Positions 39,347 to 53,200 of a stretch of DNA of 64,000 nt are shown here, in pieces (positions within the stretch are counted from its first letter, which is position 1; each line of letters starts with the position of its first letter). The DNA comes from Ectobius pallidus (Eukaryota; Arthropoda; Insecta; Blattodea; Ectobiidae). The stretch is from NCBI GenBank assembly GCA_964059195.1, contig CAXKWD010000014.1, positions 1,860,001 to 1,924,000 of the forward strand, given 5' to 3'. Under the pieces are notes generated by a model. That model was given only the letters and a program-made list of their open reading frames with translations, did not search any database and had not been told where the DNA came from. Position numbers and translations under genes: made by a program.

Positions 39347-42300
39347 TGTAAATTTTACTTTAATAGAAAGAATACTGTAGCCTAGCAATTAGTTTTAAAA
39401 CACGAAAGTGTTGCCTAGCAATGCCATTTTAAACCGGAAACTGTTGCCTAGCAATGTCCTCAAAAAGAACTGTTGCTTAGCAATGGCATTTTTAAACACA
39501 ATATTGCTACCTATTAAAAGCTTTTAAAAAAAGATACTGTTGCGTAGCAATGTCAATTTCTGACACGAAACCTTTACCTTTCAATGCATTTTCCAAAGTC
39601 GAAACTTCTTCCTAGCAATGTAATTTTTAAAGACGATTTGGCTACATAACAGTGTAATTTTTCTATCCCGAATGTTTTGCCTAGCCATGCCAGTCTAAAC
39701 CGGAAACTGTTGCCTAGCATTGAAGTTTTATAACACCTGACTGTTGCTTAGCAATGACATTTTGAATAAGAAACTGTAGCTTAGCAATGGCATCTCCAAA
39801 TACGAAACTGTTGCCTAGCAATGTCTTCTATAAGGAATAGCCTTTAATCCCTCAATGATCAATACATACAATGAAAATATCGGTGATATGCTAATGGCAT
39901 AACAGGGGTTGTAAATTTTTCTTTAATAGAAAATAATACTGTTGCCTAGCAATGAGTTTTAAAACACGAAACTGTTGCCTAGCAATGCCATTTTAAACCG
40001 GAAACTGTTGCCTAGCAATGCCATCAAAAAGAACTGTTGCTTAGCAATGTAATTTTAAACACAATATTGCTACCTATTATAAACTTTTAAATAATATACT
40101 GTTGCGTAGCAATGTCAATTTCAGACACGAAACTTTTACCTTTCAATGCATTTTTGAAAGTCGAAACTTTTTCCTACCAATGTAATTTTTAAATACAATT
40201 TGACTGCCTAACAATGTAATTTTTCTATCACGAAAGTTTTCCCTAGCCATGCCAGTCTAAAAGGAAACTGTAGCCTAGCAATGAAGTTTTAAAACACCTG
40301 ACTGTTGCTTAGCAATGACATTTTGAACAAGATACTGTAGCTTAGCAATGCCATCTCCAAATTCGAAACTGTTGCCTAGCAATGTCATCTATAAGGAATA
40401 GTTTTTAATCAGTCAATGATCAATACATACAATGAAAATATCGGTGATATGCTAATGGCAAAACATGGGTTGTAAATTTTGCTTTAATAGAAAGAATACA
40501 GTTGCCTAGCAATGAGATTTAAAACACGAAAGTGTTGCCTAGCAATGCCATTTTAAACCGCAAACTGTTGCCTAGCAATGTCATCAAAAAGAACTGTTGC
40601 TTAGCAATGTCATTTTTAAACACAATATTGCTACCTATTGTAAACTTTTAAAAATATACTGTTGCGTAGCAATGTCAATTTCTGACACGAAACCTTTACC
40701 TTTCAATGCATTTTTCAAATTCGAAACTTCTTCCTAGCAATGTAATTTTTAAAGACAATTTGGCTACCTAACAATGTAATTTTTCTATCACGAATGTTTT
40801 GCCTAGTCATGCCAGTCTAAACCGGAAACTGTTGCCTAACAATGAAGTTTTATAACACCTGACTGTTGCTTAGCAATTACATTTTGAATAAGAAACTGTA
40901 GCTTAGCAATGCCATCTCCAAATACAAAACTGTTGCCTAGCAATGTCATCTATAAGGAATAGTTCTTAATCCTTCAATGATCAATACATACAATGAAAAT
41001 ATCGGTGATATGCTAATGTCAAAACATGGGTTGTAAATTTTACTTTAATAGAAAGAATACTGCTACCTAGCAATGAGTTTTAAAACACGAAAGTGTTGCC
41101 TGGCAATGCCATTTTAAACCAGAAACTGTTGCCTAGCAATGTCATCAAAAAGAACTGTTGCTTAGCAATGTCATCTTTAACACAATATTGCTACATATTT
41201 AAAGCTTTTAAAAAAAGATACTGTTGCGTAGCAATGTCAATTTCTGACACGAAACCTTTACCTTTCAATGCATTTTCCAAAGTCAAAACTTCTTCCTAGC
41301 AATTTAATTTTTAAAGACAATTTGGCTGCCTATCAATGTAATTTTTCTATCACGAATGTTTTGCCTAACCATGCCAGTCTAAACCGGAAACTGATGCCTA
41401 GCAATGAGGTTTTAAAACACCTGACTGTTGCTTAGCAATGACATTTTGAATAAGAAACTGTAGCTTAGCAATGCCATCTCCAAATACGAAACTGTTGCCT
41501 AGCAATGTCATCTATAAGGAATACCCTTTAATCCCTCAATGATCAATACATACAATGAAAATATCGGTGATATGCTAATGTCAAAACATGGGTTGTAAAT
41601 TTTACTTTAATAGAAAGAATACTGCTGCCTAGCAATGAGTTTTAAAACACGAAAGTGTTGCCTAGCAATGCCATTTTAAACCAGAAACTGTTGCCTAGCA
41701 ATGTCATCAAAAAGAACTGTTGCTTAGCAATGTCATTTTTGAACACAATATTGCTACCTATTAAAAGCTTTTAAAAAAAGATACAGTTGCGTAGCAATGT
41801 CAATTTCTGACACGAAACCTTTACCTTTCAATGCATTTTCCAAAGTCGAAACTTCTTCCTAGCAATGTAATTTTTAAAGACAAATTGACAGCCTAACAAT
41901 GTAATTTTTCTATCACGAAAGTTTTCCCTAGCCATGCCAGTCTAAAAAGAAACTGTAGCCTAGCAATGAAGTTTTAAAACACCTGACTGTTGCTTAGCAA
42001 TGACATTTTGAACAAGAAACTGTAGCTTAGCAATGCCATCTCCAAATACGAAACTGTTGCCTAGGAATGTCATCTACAAGGAATAGTTTTTAATCCCTCA
42101 ATGATCAATACATACAATGAAAATATCGGTGATATGCTAATGTCAAAACATGGGTTGTAAATTTTACTTTAATAGAAAGAATACTGCTGCCTAGCAATGA
42201 GTTTTAAAACACGAAAGTGTTGCCTAGCAATGCCATTTTAAACCAGAAACTGTTGCCTAGCAATGTCATCAAAAAGAACTGTTGCTTAGCAATGTCATTT

Positions 42301-42717
42301 TTGAACACAATATTGCTACCTATTAAAAGCTTTTAAAAAAAGATACAGTTGCGTAGCAATGTCAATTTCTGACACGAAACCTTTACCTTTCAATGCATTT
42401 TCCAAAGTCGAAACTTCTTCCTAGCAATGTAATTTTTAAAGACAAATTGACAGCCTAACAATGTAATTTTTCTATCACGAAAGTTTTCCCTAGCCATGCC
42501 AGTCTAAAAAGAAACTGTAGCCTAGCAATGAAGTTTTAAAACACCTGACTGTTGCTTAGCAATGACATTTTGAACAAGAAACTGTAGCTTAGCAATGCCA
42601 TCTCCAAATACGAAACTGTTGCCTAGCAATGTCATCTATAAGGAATAGTTTTTAATCCTTCAATGATCAATAGATACAATGAAAATATCGGTGATATGCT
42701 AATGTCAAAACATGGTT

Positions 42718-43614
42718 TGTAAATTTTACTTTAATAGAAAGAATACTGTTGCTTAGCAATGAGTTTTAAAACACGAAAGTGTTGCCTAGCAATGCCATTT
42801 TAAACCGGAAACTGTTGCCTAGCAATGGCATCAAAAAGAACTGTTGCTTAGCAATGTAATTTTAAACACATTATTGCTACCTATTATAAACTTTTAAATA
42901 ATATACTGTTGCGTAGCAATGTAAATTTCAGACACGAAACTTTTACCTTTCAATGGATTTTTTAAAGTCGAAACTTTTTCCTAGCAATGTAATTTTTAAA
43001 TACAATTTGACTGCCTAACAATGTAATTTTTCTATCACGAAACTTTTCCCTAGCCATGCCAGTCTAAAAAGAAACTGTAGCCAAGCAATGAAGTTTTAAA
43101 ACACCTGACTGTTGCTTAGCAATGACATTTTGAACAAGAAACTGTAGCTTAGCAATGCCAACTCCAAATACGAAACTGTTGCTTAGCAATGTCATTTTTA
43201 AACACAATATTGCTACCTATTATAAACTTTTAAAAAATATACTGTTGCGTAGCAATGTCAATTTCAGACACGAAACTTTTACCTTTCAATGCATTTTTGA
43301 AAGTCGAAACTTTTTCCTAGCAATTTAATTTTTAAAGACAATTTGGCTGCCTATCAATGTAATTTTTCTATCACGAATGTTTTGCCTAACCATGCCAGTC
43401 TAAACCGGAAACTGATGCCTAGCAATAAAGTTTTAAAACACCTGACTGTTGCTTAGCAATGACATTTTGAATAAGAAACTGTAGCTTAGCAATGCCATCT
43501 TCAAATACGAAACTGTTGCCTAGCAATGTCATCTATAAGGAATACCCTTTAATCCCTCAATGATCAATACATACAATGAAAATATCGGTGATATGCTAAT
43601 GGCATAACAGGGGT
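42718..43614 (+). repeat. Chimeric 897-bp monomer (type a to type f)
   Basis: The first 600 bp matches the 896-bp type a monomer, including its internal join at 43173-43194. Near 43318 (CTTTTTCCTAGCAA then TTTAATTTTTAAAG) it switches to the second half of a type f monomer like 35112-35673. The shared features there are CTGATGCCTAGCAATAAAG and CCATCTTCAAATACG. This is the left breakpoint of the 7941-bp-offset duplication, so the join is probably the recombination junction that created it. Confidence 0.82.
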
Positions 43615-45864
43615 TGTAAATTTTTCTTTAATAGAAAAGAATACTGTTGCCTAGCAATGAGTTTCAAAACACGAAAGTGTTGCCTAGCAATGCCATTTTA
43701 AACCGGAAACTGTTGCCTAGCAATGCCATCAAAAAGAACTGTTGATTACCAATGTCATTTTTGAACACAATATTGCTACCTATTTAAAGCTTTTAAAAAA
43801 ATATACTGTTGCGTAGCAATGTCAATTTCTGACACGAAACCTTTACCTTTCAATGCATTTTCCAAAGTCGAAACTTCTTCCTAGCAATGTAATTTTTAAA
43901 GACAATTTGGCTGCCTATCAACGTAATTTTTCTATCACGAATGTTTTTCCTAGCCATGCCAGTCTAAACCGGAAACTGTAGCCTAGCAATGAAGTTTTAA
44001 AACACCTGACTGTTGCTTAGCAATGACATTTAGAACAAGAAACTGTAGCTTAGCAATGCCATCTCCAAATACGAAACTGTTGCCTAGCAATGTCATCTAT
44101 AAGGAATAGTTTTTAATCCTTCAATGATCAATACATACAATGAAAATATCGGTGATATGCTAATGTCAAAACATGGCTTGTAAATTTTACTTTAATAGAA
44201 AGAATACTGCTGCCTAGCAATGAGTTTTAAAACACGAAAGTGTTGCCTAGCAATGCCATTTTAAACCAGAAACTGTTGCCTAGCAATGTCATCAAAAAGA
44301 ACTGTTGCTTAGCAATGTCATTTTTGAACACAATATTGCTACCTATTAAAAGCTTTTAAAAAAAGATACAGTTGCGTAGCAATGTCAATTTCTGACACGA
44401 AACCTTTACCTTTCAATGCATTTTCCAAAGTCGAAACTTCTTCCTAGCAATGTAATTTTTAAAGACAAATTGACAGCCTAACAATGTAATTTTTCTATCA
44501 CGAAAGTTTTCCCTAGCCATGCCAGTCTAAAAAGAAACTGTAGCCTAGCAATGAAGTTTTAAAACACCTGACTGTTGCTTAGCAATGACATTTTGAACAA
44601 GAAACTGTAGCTTAGCAATGCCATCTCCAAATACGAAACTGTTGCCTAGGAATGTCATCTACAAGGAATAGTTTTTAATCCCTCAATGATCAATACATAC
44701 AATGAAAATATCGGTGATATGCTAATGGCAAAACATGGGTTGTAAATTTTCCTTTAATAGAAAGAATACTGTTGCCTAGCAATTAGTTTTAAAACACGAA
44801 AGTGTTGCCTAGCAATGCCATTTTAAACCGGAAACTGTTGCCTAGCAATGTCATCAAAAAGAACTGTTGCTTAGCAATGTCATTTTTTAACACAATATTG
44901 CTACCTATTAAAAGCTTTTAAAAAAAGATACTGTTGCGTAGCAATGTCAATTTCTGACACGAAACCTTTACCTTTCAATGCATTTTCCAAAGTCAAAACT
45001 TCTTCCTAGCAATTTAATTTTTAAAGACAATTTGGCTGCCTATCAATGTAATTTTTCCATCACGAATGTTTTGCCTAACCATGCCAGTCTAAAAAGAAAC
45101 TGTAGCCTAGCAATGAAGTTTTAAAACACCTGACTGTTGCTTAGCAATGACATTTTGAACAAGAAACTGTAGCTTAGCAATGCCATCTCCAAATACGAAA
45201 CTGTTGCCTAGGAATGTCATCTACAAGGAATAGTTTTTAATCCCTCAATGATCAATACATACAATGAAAATATCGGTGATATGCTAATGTCAAAACATGG
45301 GTTGTAAATTTTACTTTAATAGAAAGAATACTGCTGCCTAGCAATGAGTTTTAAAACACGAAAGTGTTGCCTAGCAATGCCATTTTAAACCAGAAACTGT
45401 TGCCTAGCAATGTCATCAAAAAGAACTGTTGCTTAGCAATGTCATTTTTGAACACAATATTGCTACCTATTAAAAGCTTTTAAAAAAAGATACAGTTGCG
45501 TAGCAATGTCAATTTCTGACACGAAACCTTTACCTTTCAATGCATTTTCCAAAGTCGAAACTTCTTCCTAGCAATGTAATTTTTAAAGACAAATTGACAG
45601 CCTAACAATGTAATTTTTCTATCACGAAAGTTTTCCCTAGCCATGCCAGTCTAAAAAGAAACTGTAGCCTAGCAATGAAGTTTTAAAACACCTGACTGTT
45701 GCTTAGCAATGACATTTTGAACAAGAAACTGTAGCTTAGCAATGCCATCTCCAAATACGAAACTGTTGCCTAGCAATGTCATCTATAAGGAATAGTTTTT
45801 AATCCTTCAATGATCAATAGATACAATGAAAATATCGGTGATATGCTAATGTCAAAACATGGTT

Positions 45865-46760
45865 TGTAAATTTTACTTTAATAGAAAGAATACTGTTGCT
45901 TAGCAATGAGTTTTAAAACACGAAAGTGTTGCCTAGCAATGCCATTTTAAACCGGAAACTGTTGCCTAGCAATGGCATCAAAAAGAACTGTTGCTTAGCA
46001 ATGTAATTTTAAACACATTATTGCTACCTATTATAAACTTTTAAATAATATACTGTTGCGTAGCAATGTAAATTTCAGACACGAAACTTTTACCTTTCAA
46101 TGGATTTTTTAAAGTCGAAACTTTTTCCTAGCAATGTAATTTTTAAATACAATTTGACTGCCTAACAATGTAATTTTTCTATCACGAAACTTTTCCCTAG
46201 CCATGCCAGTCTAAAAAGAAACTGTAGCCAAGCAATGAAGTTTTAAAACACCTGACTGTTGCTTAGCAATGACATTTTGAACAAGAAACTGTAGCTTAGC
46301 AATGCCAACTCCAAATACGAAACTGTTGCTTAGCAATGTCATTTTTAAACACAATATTGCTACCTATTATAAACTTTTAAAAAATATACTGTTGCGTAGC
46401 AATGTCAATTTCAGACACGAAACTTTTACCTTTCAATGCATTTTTGAAAGTCGAAACTTTTTCCTAGCAATGTAATTTTTAAATACAATTTGACTGCCTA
46501 ACAATGTAATTTTTCTATCACGAAAGTTTTCCCTAGCCATGCCAGTCTAAAAGGAAACTGTAGCCTAGCAATGAAGTTTTAAAACACCTGACTGTTGCTT
46601 AGCAATGACATTTTGAACAAGAAACTGTAGCTTAGCAACGCCATCTCCAAATACGAAACTGTTGCCTAGCAATGTCATCTATAAGGAATAGTTTTTAATC
46701 CCTCAATGATCAATACATACAATGAAAATATCGGTGATATGCTAATGGCAAAACATGGGT
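45865..46760 (+). repeat. 896-bp expanded monomer (type a), copy
   Basis: It matches the 37924 monomer at an offset of 7941, with the out-of-register join at 46320-46341. Confidence 0.9.
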
Positions 46761-47287
46761 TGTAAATTTTGCTTTAATAGAAAGAATACTGTTGCCTAGC
46801 AATGAGTTTTAAAACACGAAAGTGTTGCCTAGCAATGCCATTTTAAACCGCAAACTGTTGCCTAGCTATGTCATCAAAAAGAACTGTTGCTTAGTAATGT
46901 CATTTGTAAACACAATATTGCTACCTATTATAAACTTTTAAAAATATACTGTTGTGTAGCAATGCATTTTTCAAATTCGAAACTTCTTCCTAGCAATGTA
47001 ATTTTTAAAGACAATTTGGCTACCTAACAATGTAATTTTTCTATCACGAATGTTTTGCCTAGACATGCCAGTCTAAACCGGAAACTGTTGCCTAGCAATG
47101 AAGTTTTATAACACCTGACTGTTGCTTAGCAATGACATTTTGAACAAGAAACTTTAGCTTAGCAATGCCATCTCCAAATACGAAACTGTTGCCTAGCAAT
47201 GTCATCTATAAGGAATAGTTTTTAATCCTTCAATGATCAATACATACAATGAAAATATCGGTGATATGCTAATGTCAAAACATGGGT
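46761..47287 (+). repeat. 527-bp monomer lacking one subunit (type b), copy
   Basis: It matches the 38820 monomer at an offset of 7941 and carries the same TTGTGTAGCAATG-CATTTTTC join (46952-46971). Confidence 0.88.
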
Positions 47288-50200
47288 TGTAAATTTTACT
47301 TTAATAGAAAGAATACTGTAGCCTAGCAATTAGTTTTAAAACACGAAAGTGTTGCCTAGCAATGCCATTTTAAACCGGAAACTGTTGCCTAGCAATGTCC
47401 TCAAAAAGAACTGTTGCTTAGCAATGGCATTTTTAAACACAATATTGCTACCTATTAAAAGCTTTTAAAAAAAGATACTGTTGCGTAGCAATGTCAATTT
47501 CTGACACGAAACCTTTACCTTTCAATGCATTTTCCAAAGTCGAAACTTCTTCCTAGCAATGTAATTTTTAAAGACGATTTGGCTACATAACAGTGTAATT
47601 TTTCTATCCCGAATGTTTTGCCTAGCCATGCCAGTCTAAACCGGAAACTGTTGCCTAGCATTGAAGTTTTATAACACCTGACTGTTGCTTAGCAATGACA
47701 TTTTGAATAAGAAACTGTAGCTTAGCAATGGCATCTCCAAATACGAAACTGTTGCCTAGCAATGTCTTCTATAAGGAATAGCCTTTAATCCCTCAATGAT
47801 CAATACATACAATGAAAATATCGGTGATATGCTAATGGCATAACAGGGGTTGTAAATTTTTCTTTAATAGAAAATAATACTGTTGCCTAGCAATGAGTTT
47901 TAAAACACGAAACTGTTGCCTAGCAATGCCATTTTAAACCGGAAACTGTTGCCTAGCAATGCCATCAAAAAGAACTTTTGCTTAGCAATGTAATTTTAAA
48001 CACAATATTGCTACCTATTATAAACTTTTAAATAATATACTGTTGCGTAGCAATGTCAATTTCAGACACGAAACTTTTACCTTTCAATGCATTTTTGAAA
48101 GTCGAAACTTTTTCCTACCAATGTAATTTTTAAATACAATTTGACTGCCTAACAATGTAATTTTTCTATCACGAAAGTTTTCCCTAGCCATGCCAGTCTA
48201 AAAGGAAACTGTAGCCTAGCAATGAAGTTTTAAAACACCTGACTGTTGCTTAGCAATGACATTTTGAACAAGATACTGTAGCTTAGCAATGCCATCTCCA
48301 AATACGAAACTGTTGCCTAGCAATGTCATCTATAAGGAATAGTTTTTAATCAGTCAATGATCAATACATACAATGAAAATATCGGTGATATGCTAATGGC
48401 AAAACATGGGTTGTAAATTTTGCTTTAATAGAAAGAATACAGTTGCCTAGCAATGAGATTTAAAACACGAAAGTGTTGCCTAGCAATGCCATTTTAAACC
48501 GCAAACTGTTGCCTAGCAATGTCATCAAAAAGAACTGTTGCTTAGCAATGTCATTTTTAAACACAATATTGCTACCTATTATAAACTTTTAAAAATATAC
48601 TGTTGCGTAGCAATGTCAATTTCTGACACGAAACCTTTACCTTTCAATGCATTTTTCAAATTCGAAACTTCTTCCTAGCAATGTAATTTTTAAAGACAAT
48701 TTGGCTACCTAACAATGTAATTTTTCTATCACGAATGTTTTGCCTAGTCATGCCAGTCTAAACCGGAAACTGTTGCCTAACAATGAAGTTTTATAACACC
48801 TGACTGTTGCTTAGCAATTACATTTTGAATAAGAAACTGTAGCTTAGCAATGCCATCTCCAAATACAAAACTGTTGCCTAGCAATGTCATCTATAAGGAA
48901 TAGTTCTTAATCCTTCAATGATCAATACATACAATGAAAATATCGGTGATATGCTAATGTCAAAACATGGGTTGTAAATTTTACTTTAATAGAAAGAATA
49001 CTGCTACCTAGCAATGAGTTTTAAAACACGAAAGTGTTGCCTGGCAATGCCATTTTAAACCAGAAACTGTTGCCTAGCAATGTCATCAAAAAGAACTGTT
49101 GCTTAGCAATGTCATCTTTAACACAATATTGCTACATATTTAAAGCTTTTAAAAAAAGATACTGTTGCGTAGCAATGTCAATTTCTGACACGAAACCTTT
49201 ACCTTTCAATGCATTTTCCAAAGTCAAAACTTCTTCCTAGCAATTTAATTTTTAAAGACAATTTGGCTGCCTATCAATGTAATTTTTCTATCACGAATGT
49301 TTTGCCTAACCATGCCAGTCTAAACCGGAAACTGATGCCTAGCAATGAGGTTTTAAAACACCTGACTGTTGCTTAGCAATGACATTTTGAATAAGAAACT
49401 GTAGCTTAGCAATGCCATCTCCAAATACGAAACTGTTGCCTAGCAATGTCATCTATAAGGAATACCCTTTAATCCCTCAATGATCAATACATACAATGAA
49501 AATATCGGTGATATGCTAATGGCATAACAGGGGTTGTAAATTTTTCTTTAATAGAAAAGAATACTGTTGCCTAGCAATGAGTTTCAAAACACGAAAGTGT
49601 TGCCTAGCAATGCCATTTTAAACCGGAAACTGTTGCCTAGCAATGCCATCAAAAAGAACTGTTGATTAGCAATGTCATTTTTGAACACAATATTGCTACC
49701 TATTTAAAGCTTTTAAAAAAATATACTGTTGCGTAGCAATGTCAATTTCTGACACGAAACCTTTACCTTTCAATGCATTTTCCAAAGTCGAAACTTCTTC
49801 CTAGCAATGTAATTTTTAAAGACAATTTGGCTGCCTATCAACGTAATTTTTCTATCACGAATGTTTTTCCTAGCCATGCCAGTCTAAACCGGAAACTGTA
49901 GCCTAGCAATGAAGTTTTAAAACACCTGACTGTTGCTTAGCAATGACATTTAGAACAAGAAACTGTAGCTTAGCAATGCCATCTCCAAATACGAAACTGT
50001 TGCCTAGCAATGTCATCTATAAGGAATAGTTTTTAATCCTTCAATGATCAATACATACAATGAAAATATCGGTGATATGCTAATGTCAAAACATGGGTTG
50101 TAAATTTTACTTTAATAGAAAGAATACTGCTGCCTAGCAATGAGTTTTAAAACACGAAAGTGTTGCCTAGCAATGCCATTTTAAACCAGAAACTGTTGCC

Positions 50201-53200
50201 TAGCAATGTCATCAAAAAGAACTGTTGCTTAGCAATGTCATTTTTGAACACAATATTGCTACCTATTAAAAGCTTTTAAAAAAAGATACAGTTGCGTAGC
50301 AATGTCAATTTCTGACACGAAACCTTTACCTTTCAATGCATTTTCCAAAGTCGAAACTTCTTCCTAGCAATGTAATTTTTAAAGACAAATTGACAGCCTA
50401 ACAATGTAATTTTTCTATCACGAAAGTTTTCCCTAGCCATGCCAGTCTAAAAAGAAACTGTAGCCTAGCAATGAAGTTTTAAAACACCTGACTGTTGCTT
50501 AGCAATGACATTTTGAACAAGAAACTGTAGCTTAGCAATGCCATCTCCAAATACGAAACTGTTGCCTAGGAATGTCATCTACAAGGAATAGTTTTTAATC
50601 CCTCAATGATCAATACATACAATGAAAATATCGGTGATATGCTAATGTCAAAACATGGGTTGTAAATTTTACTTTAATAGAAAGAATACTGCTGCCTAGC
50701 AATGAGTTTTAAAACACGAAAGTGTTGCCTAGCAATGCCATTTTAAACCAGAAACTGTTGCCTAGCAATGTCATCAAAAAGAACTGTTGCTTAGCAATGT
50801 CATTTTTGAACACAATATTGCTACCTATTAAAAGCTTTTAAAAAAAGATACAGTTGCGTAGCAATGTCAATTTCTGACACGAAACCTTTACCTTTCAATG
50901 CATTTTCCAAAGTCGAAACTTCTTCCTAGCAATGTAATTTTTAAAGACAAATTGACAGCCTAACAATGTAATTTTTCTATCACGAAAGTTTTCCCTAGCC
51001 ATGCCAGTCTAAAAAGAAACTGTAGCCTAGCAATGAAGTTTTAAAACACCTGACTGTTGCTTAGCAATGACATTTTGAACAAGAATCTGTAGCTTAGCAA
51101 TGCCATCTCCAAATACGAAACTGTTGCCTAGCAATGTCATCTATAAGGAATAGTTTTTAATCCTTCAATGATCAATAGATACAATGAAAATATCGGTGAT
51201 ATGCTAATGTCAAAACATGGTTTGTAAATTTTACTTTAATAGAAAGAATACTGTTGCTTAGCAATGAGTTTTAAAACACGAAAGTGTTGCCTAGCAATGC
51301 CATTTTAAACCGGAAACTGTTGCCTAGCAATGGCATCAAAAAGAACTGTTGCTTAGCAATGTAATTTTAAACACATTATTGCTACCTATTATAAACTTTT
51401 AAATAATATACTGTTGCGTAGCAATGTAAATTTCAGACACGAAACTTTTACCTTTCAATGGATTTTTTAAAGTCGAAACTTTTTCCTAGCAATGTAATTT
51501 TTAAATACAATTTGACTGCCTAACAATGTAATTTTTCTATCACGAAACTTTTCCCTAGCCATGCCAGTCTAAAAAGAAACTGTAGCCAAGCAATGAAGTT
51601 TTAAAACACCTGACTGTTGCTTAGCAATGACATTTTGAACAAGAAACTGTAGCTTAGCAATGCCAACTCCAAATACGAAACTGTTGCTTAGCAATGTCAT
51701 TTTTAAACACAATATTGCTACCTATTATAAACTTTTAAAAAATATACTGTTGCGTAGCAATGTCAATTTCAGACACGAAACTTTTACCTTTCAATGCATT
51801 TTTGAAAGTCGAAACTTTTTCCTAGCAATGTAATTTTTAAATACAATTTGACTGCCTAACAATGTAATTTTTCTATCACGAAAGTTTTCCCTAGCCATGC
51901 CAGTCTAAAAGGAAACTGTAGCCTAGCAATGAAGTTTTAAAACACCTGACTGTTGCTTAGCAATGACATTTTGAACAAGAAACTGTAGCTTAGCAACGCC
52001 ATCTCCAAATACGAAACTGTTGCCTAGCAATGTCATCTATAAGGAATAGTTTTTAATCCCTCAATGATCAATACATACAATGAAAATATCGGTGATATGC
52101 TAATGGCAAAACATGGGTTGTAAATTTTGCTTTAATAGAAAGAATACTGTTGCCTAACAATGAGTTTTAAAACACGAAAGTGTTGCCTAGCAATGCCATT
52201 TTAAACCGCAAACTGTTGCCTAGCTATGTCATCAAAAAGAACTGTTGCTTAGTAATGTCATTTGTAAACACAATATTGCTACCTATTATAAACTTTTAAA
52301 AATATACTGTTGTGTAGCAATGTTAATTTCTGAAACGAAACCTTTACCTTTCAATGCATTTTTCAAATTCGAAACTTCTTCCTAGCAATGTAATTTTTAA
52401 AGACAATTTGGCTACCTAACAATGTAATTTTTCTATCACGAATGTTTTGCCTAGACATGCCAGTCTAAACCGGAAACTGTTGCCTAGCAATGAAGTTTTA
52501 TAACACTTGACTGTTGCTTAGCAATGACATTTTGAACAAGAAACTTTAGCTTAGCAATGCCATCTCCAAATACGAAACTGTTGCCTAGCAATGTCATCTA
52601 TAAGGAATAGTTTTTAATCCTTCAATGATCAATACATACAATGAAAATATCGGTGATATGCTAATGTCAAAACATGGGTTGTAAATTTTACTTTAATAGA
52701 AAGAATACTGTAGCCTAGCAATTAGTTTTAAAACACGAAAGTGTTGCCTAGCAATGCCATTTTAAACCGGGAACTGTTGCCTAGCAATGTCCTCAAAAAG
52801 AACTGTTGCTTAGCAATGGCATTTTTAAACACAATATTGCTACCTATTAAAAGCTTTTAAAAAAAGATACTGTTGCGTAGCAATGTCAATTTCTGACACG
52901 AAACCTTTACCTTTCAATGCATTTTCCAAAGTCGAAACTTCTTCCTAGCAATGTAATTTTTAAAGACGATTTGGCTACATAACAGTGTAATTTTTCTATC
53001 CCGAATGTTTTGCCTAGCCATGCCAGTCTAAACCGGAAACTGTTGCCTAGCATTGAAGTTTTATAACACCTGACTGTTGCTTAGCAATGACATTTTGAAT
53101 AAGAAACTGTAGCTTAGCAATGGCATCTCCAAATACGAAACTGTTGCCTAGCAATGTCTTCTATAAGGAATAGCCTTTAATCCCTCAATGATCAATACAT

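Larger units (their letters stand above)
35112..43614 (+). repeat. HOR block: fourteen monomers, first copy of the 7941-bp-offset unit
   Basis: Monomers start at 35112, 35674, 36238, 36800, 37362, 37924, 38820, 39347, 39910, 40471, 41032, 41594, 42156 and 42718. With types labelled a-j, their order is f g h i j a b c d e f h j a*. From about 35379 to about 41577 the sequence recurs at about 43320-49518 with very few differences. The last three monomers (h j a*) repeat h, j, a without the intervening i. The final one (42718) is a chimera ending as type f. Two monomers are about 896 bp and one is 527 bp. No gene was seen. Confidence 0.86.
43615..47287 (+). repeat. HOR block: second copy of the 7941-bp-offset unit, first part
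   Basis: Monomers start at 43615, 44179, 44741, 45303, 45865 and 46761, types g h i j a b. Each starts exactly 7941 bp after its counterpart at 35674, 36238, 36800, 37362, 37924 and 38820. It includes the 896-bp (45865) and 527-bp (46761) variants. The copy continues into the next block as far as about 49518. No gene was seen. Confidence 0.87.

Noticed and set aside
41093..41299. Recurrent 68-codon open frame, also at 23964, 25089, 26215, 27899, 30675, 31800, 33486, 35173, 49034, 53865, 57800 and 62631, and a 70-codon relative at 15008
   Set aside because: Each starts at GTG inside the subunit core and stops at the TAG of a later CCTAGCAATG core. The frame is open only because CCTGGC replaces CCTAGC and subunit lengths happen to avoid TAG. 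The translation is repetitive, low in complexity and without a recognisable domain. Repetition reflects array duplication, not coding constraint.
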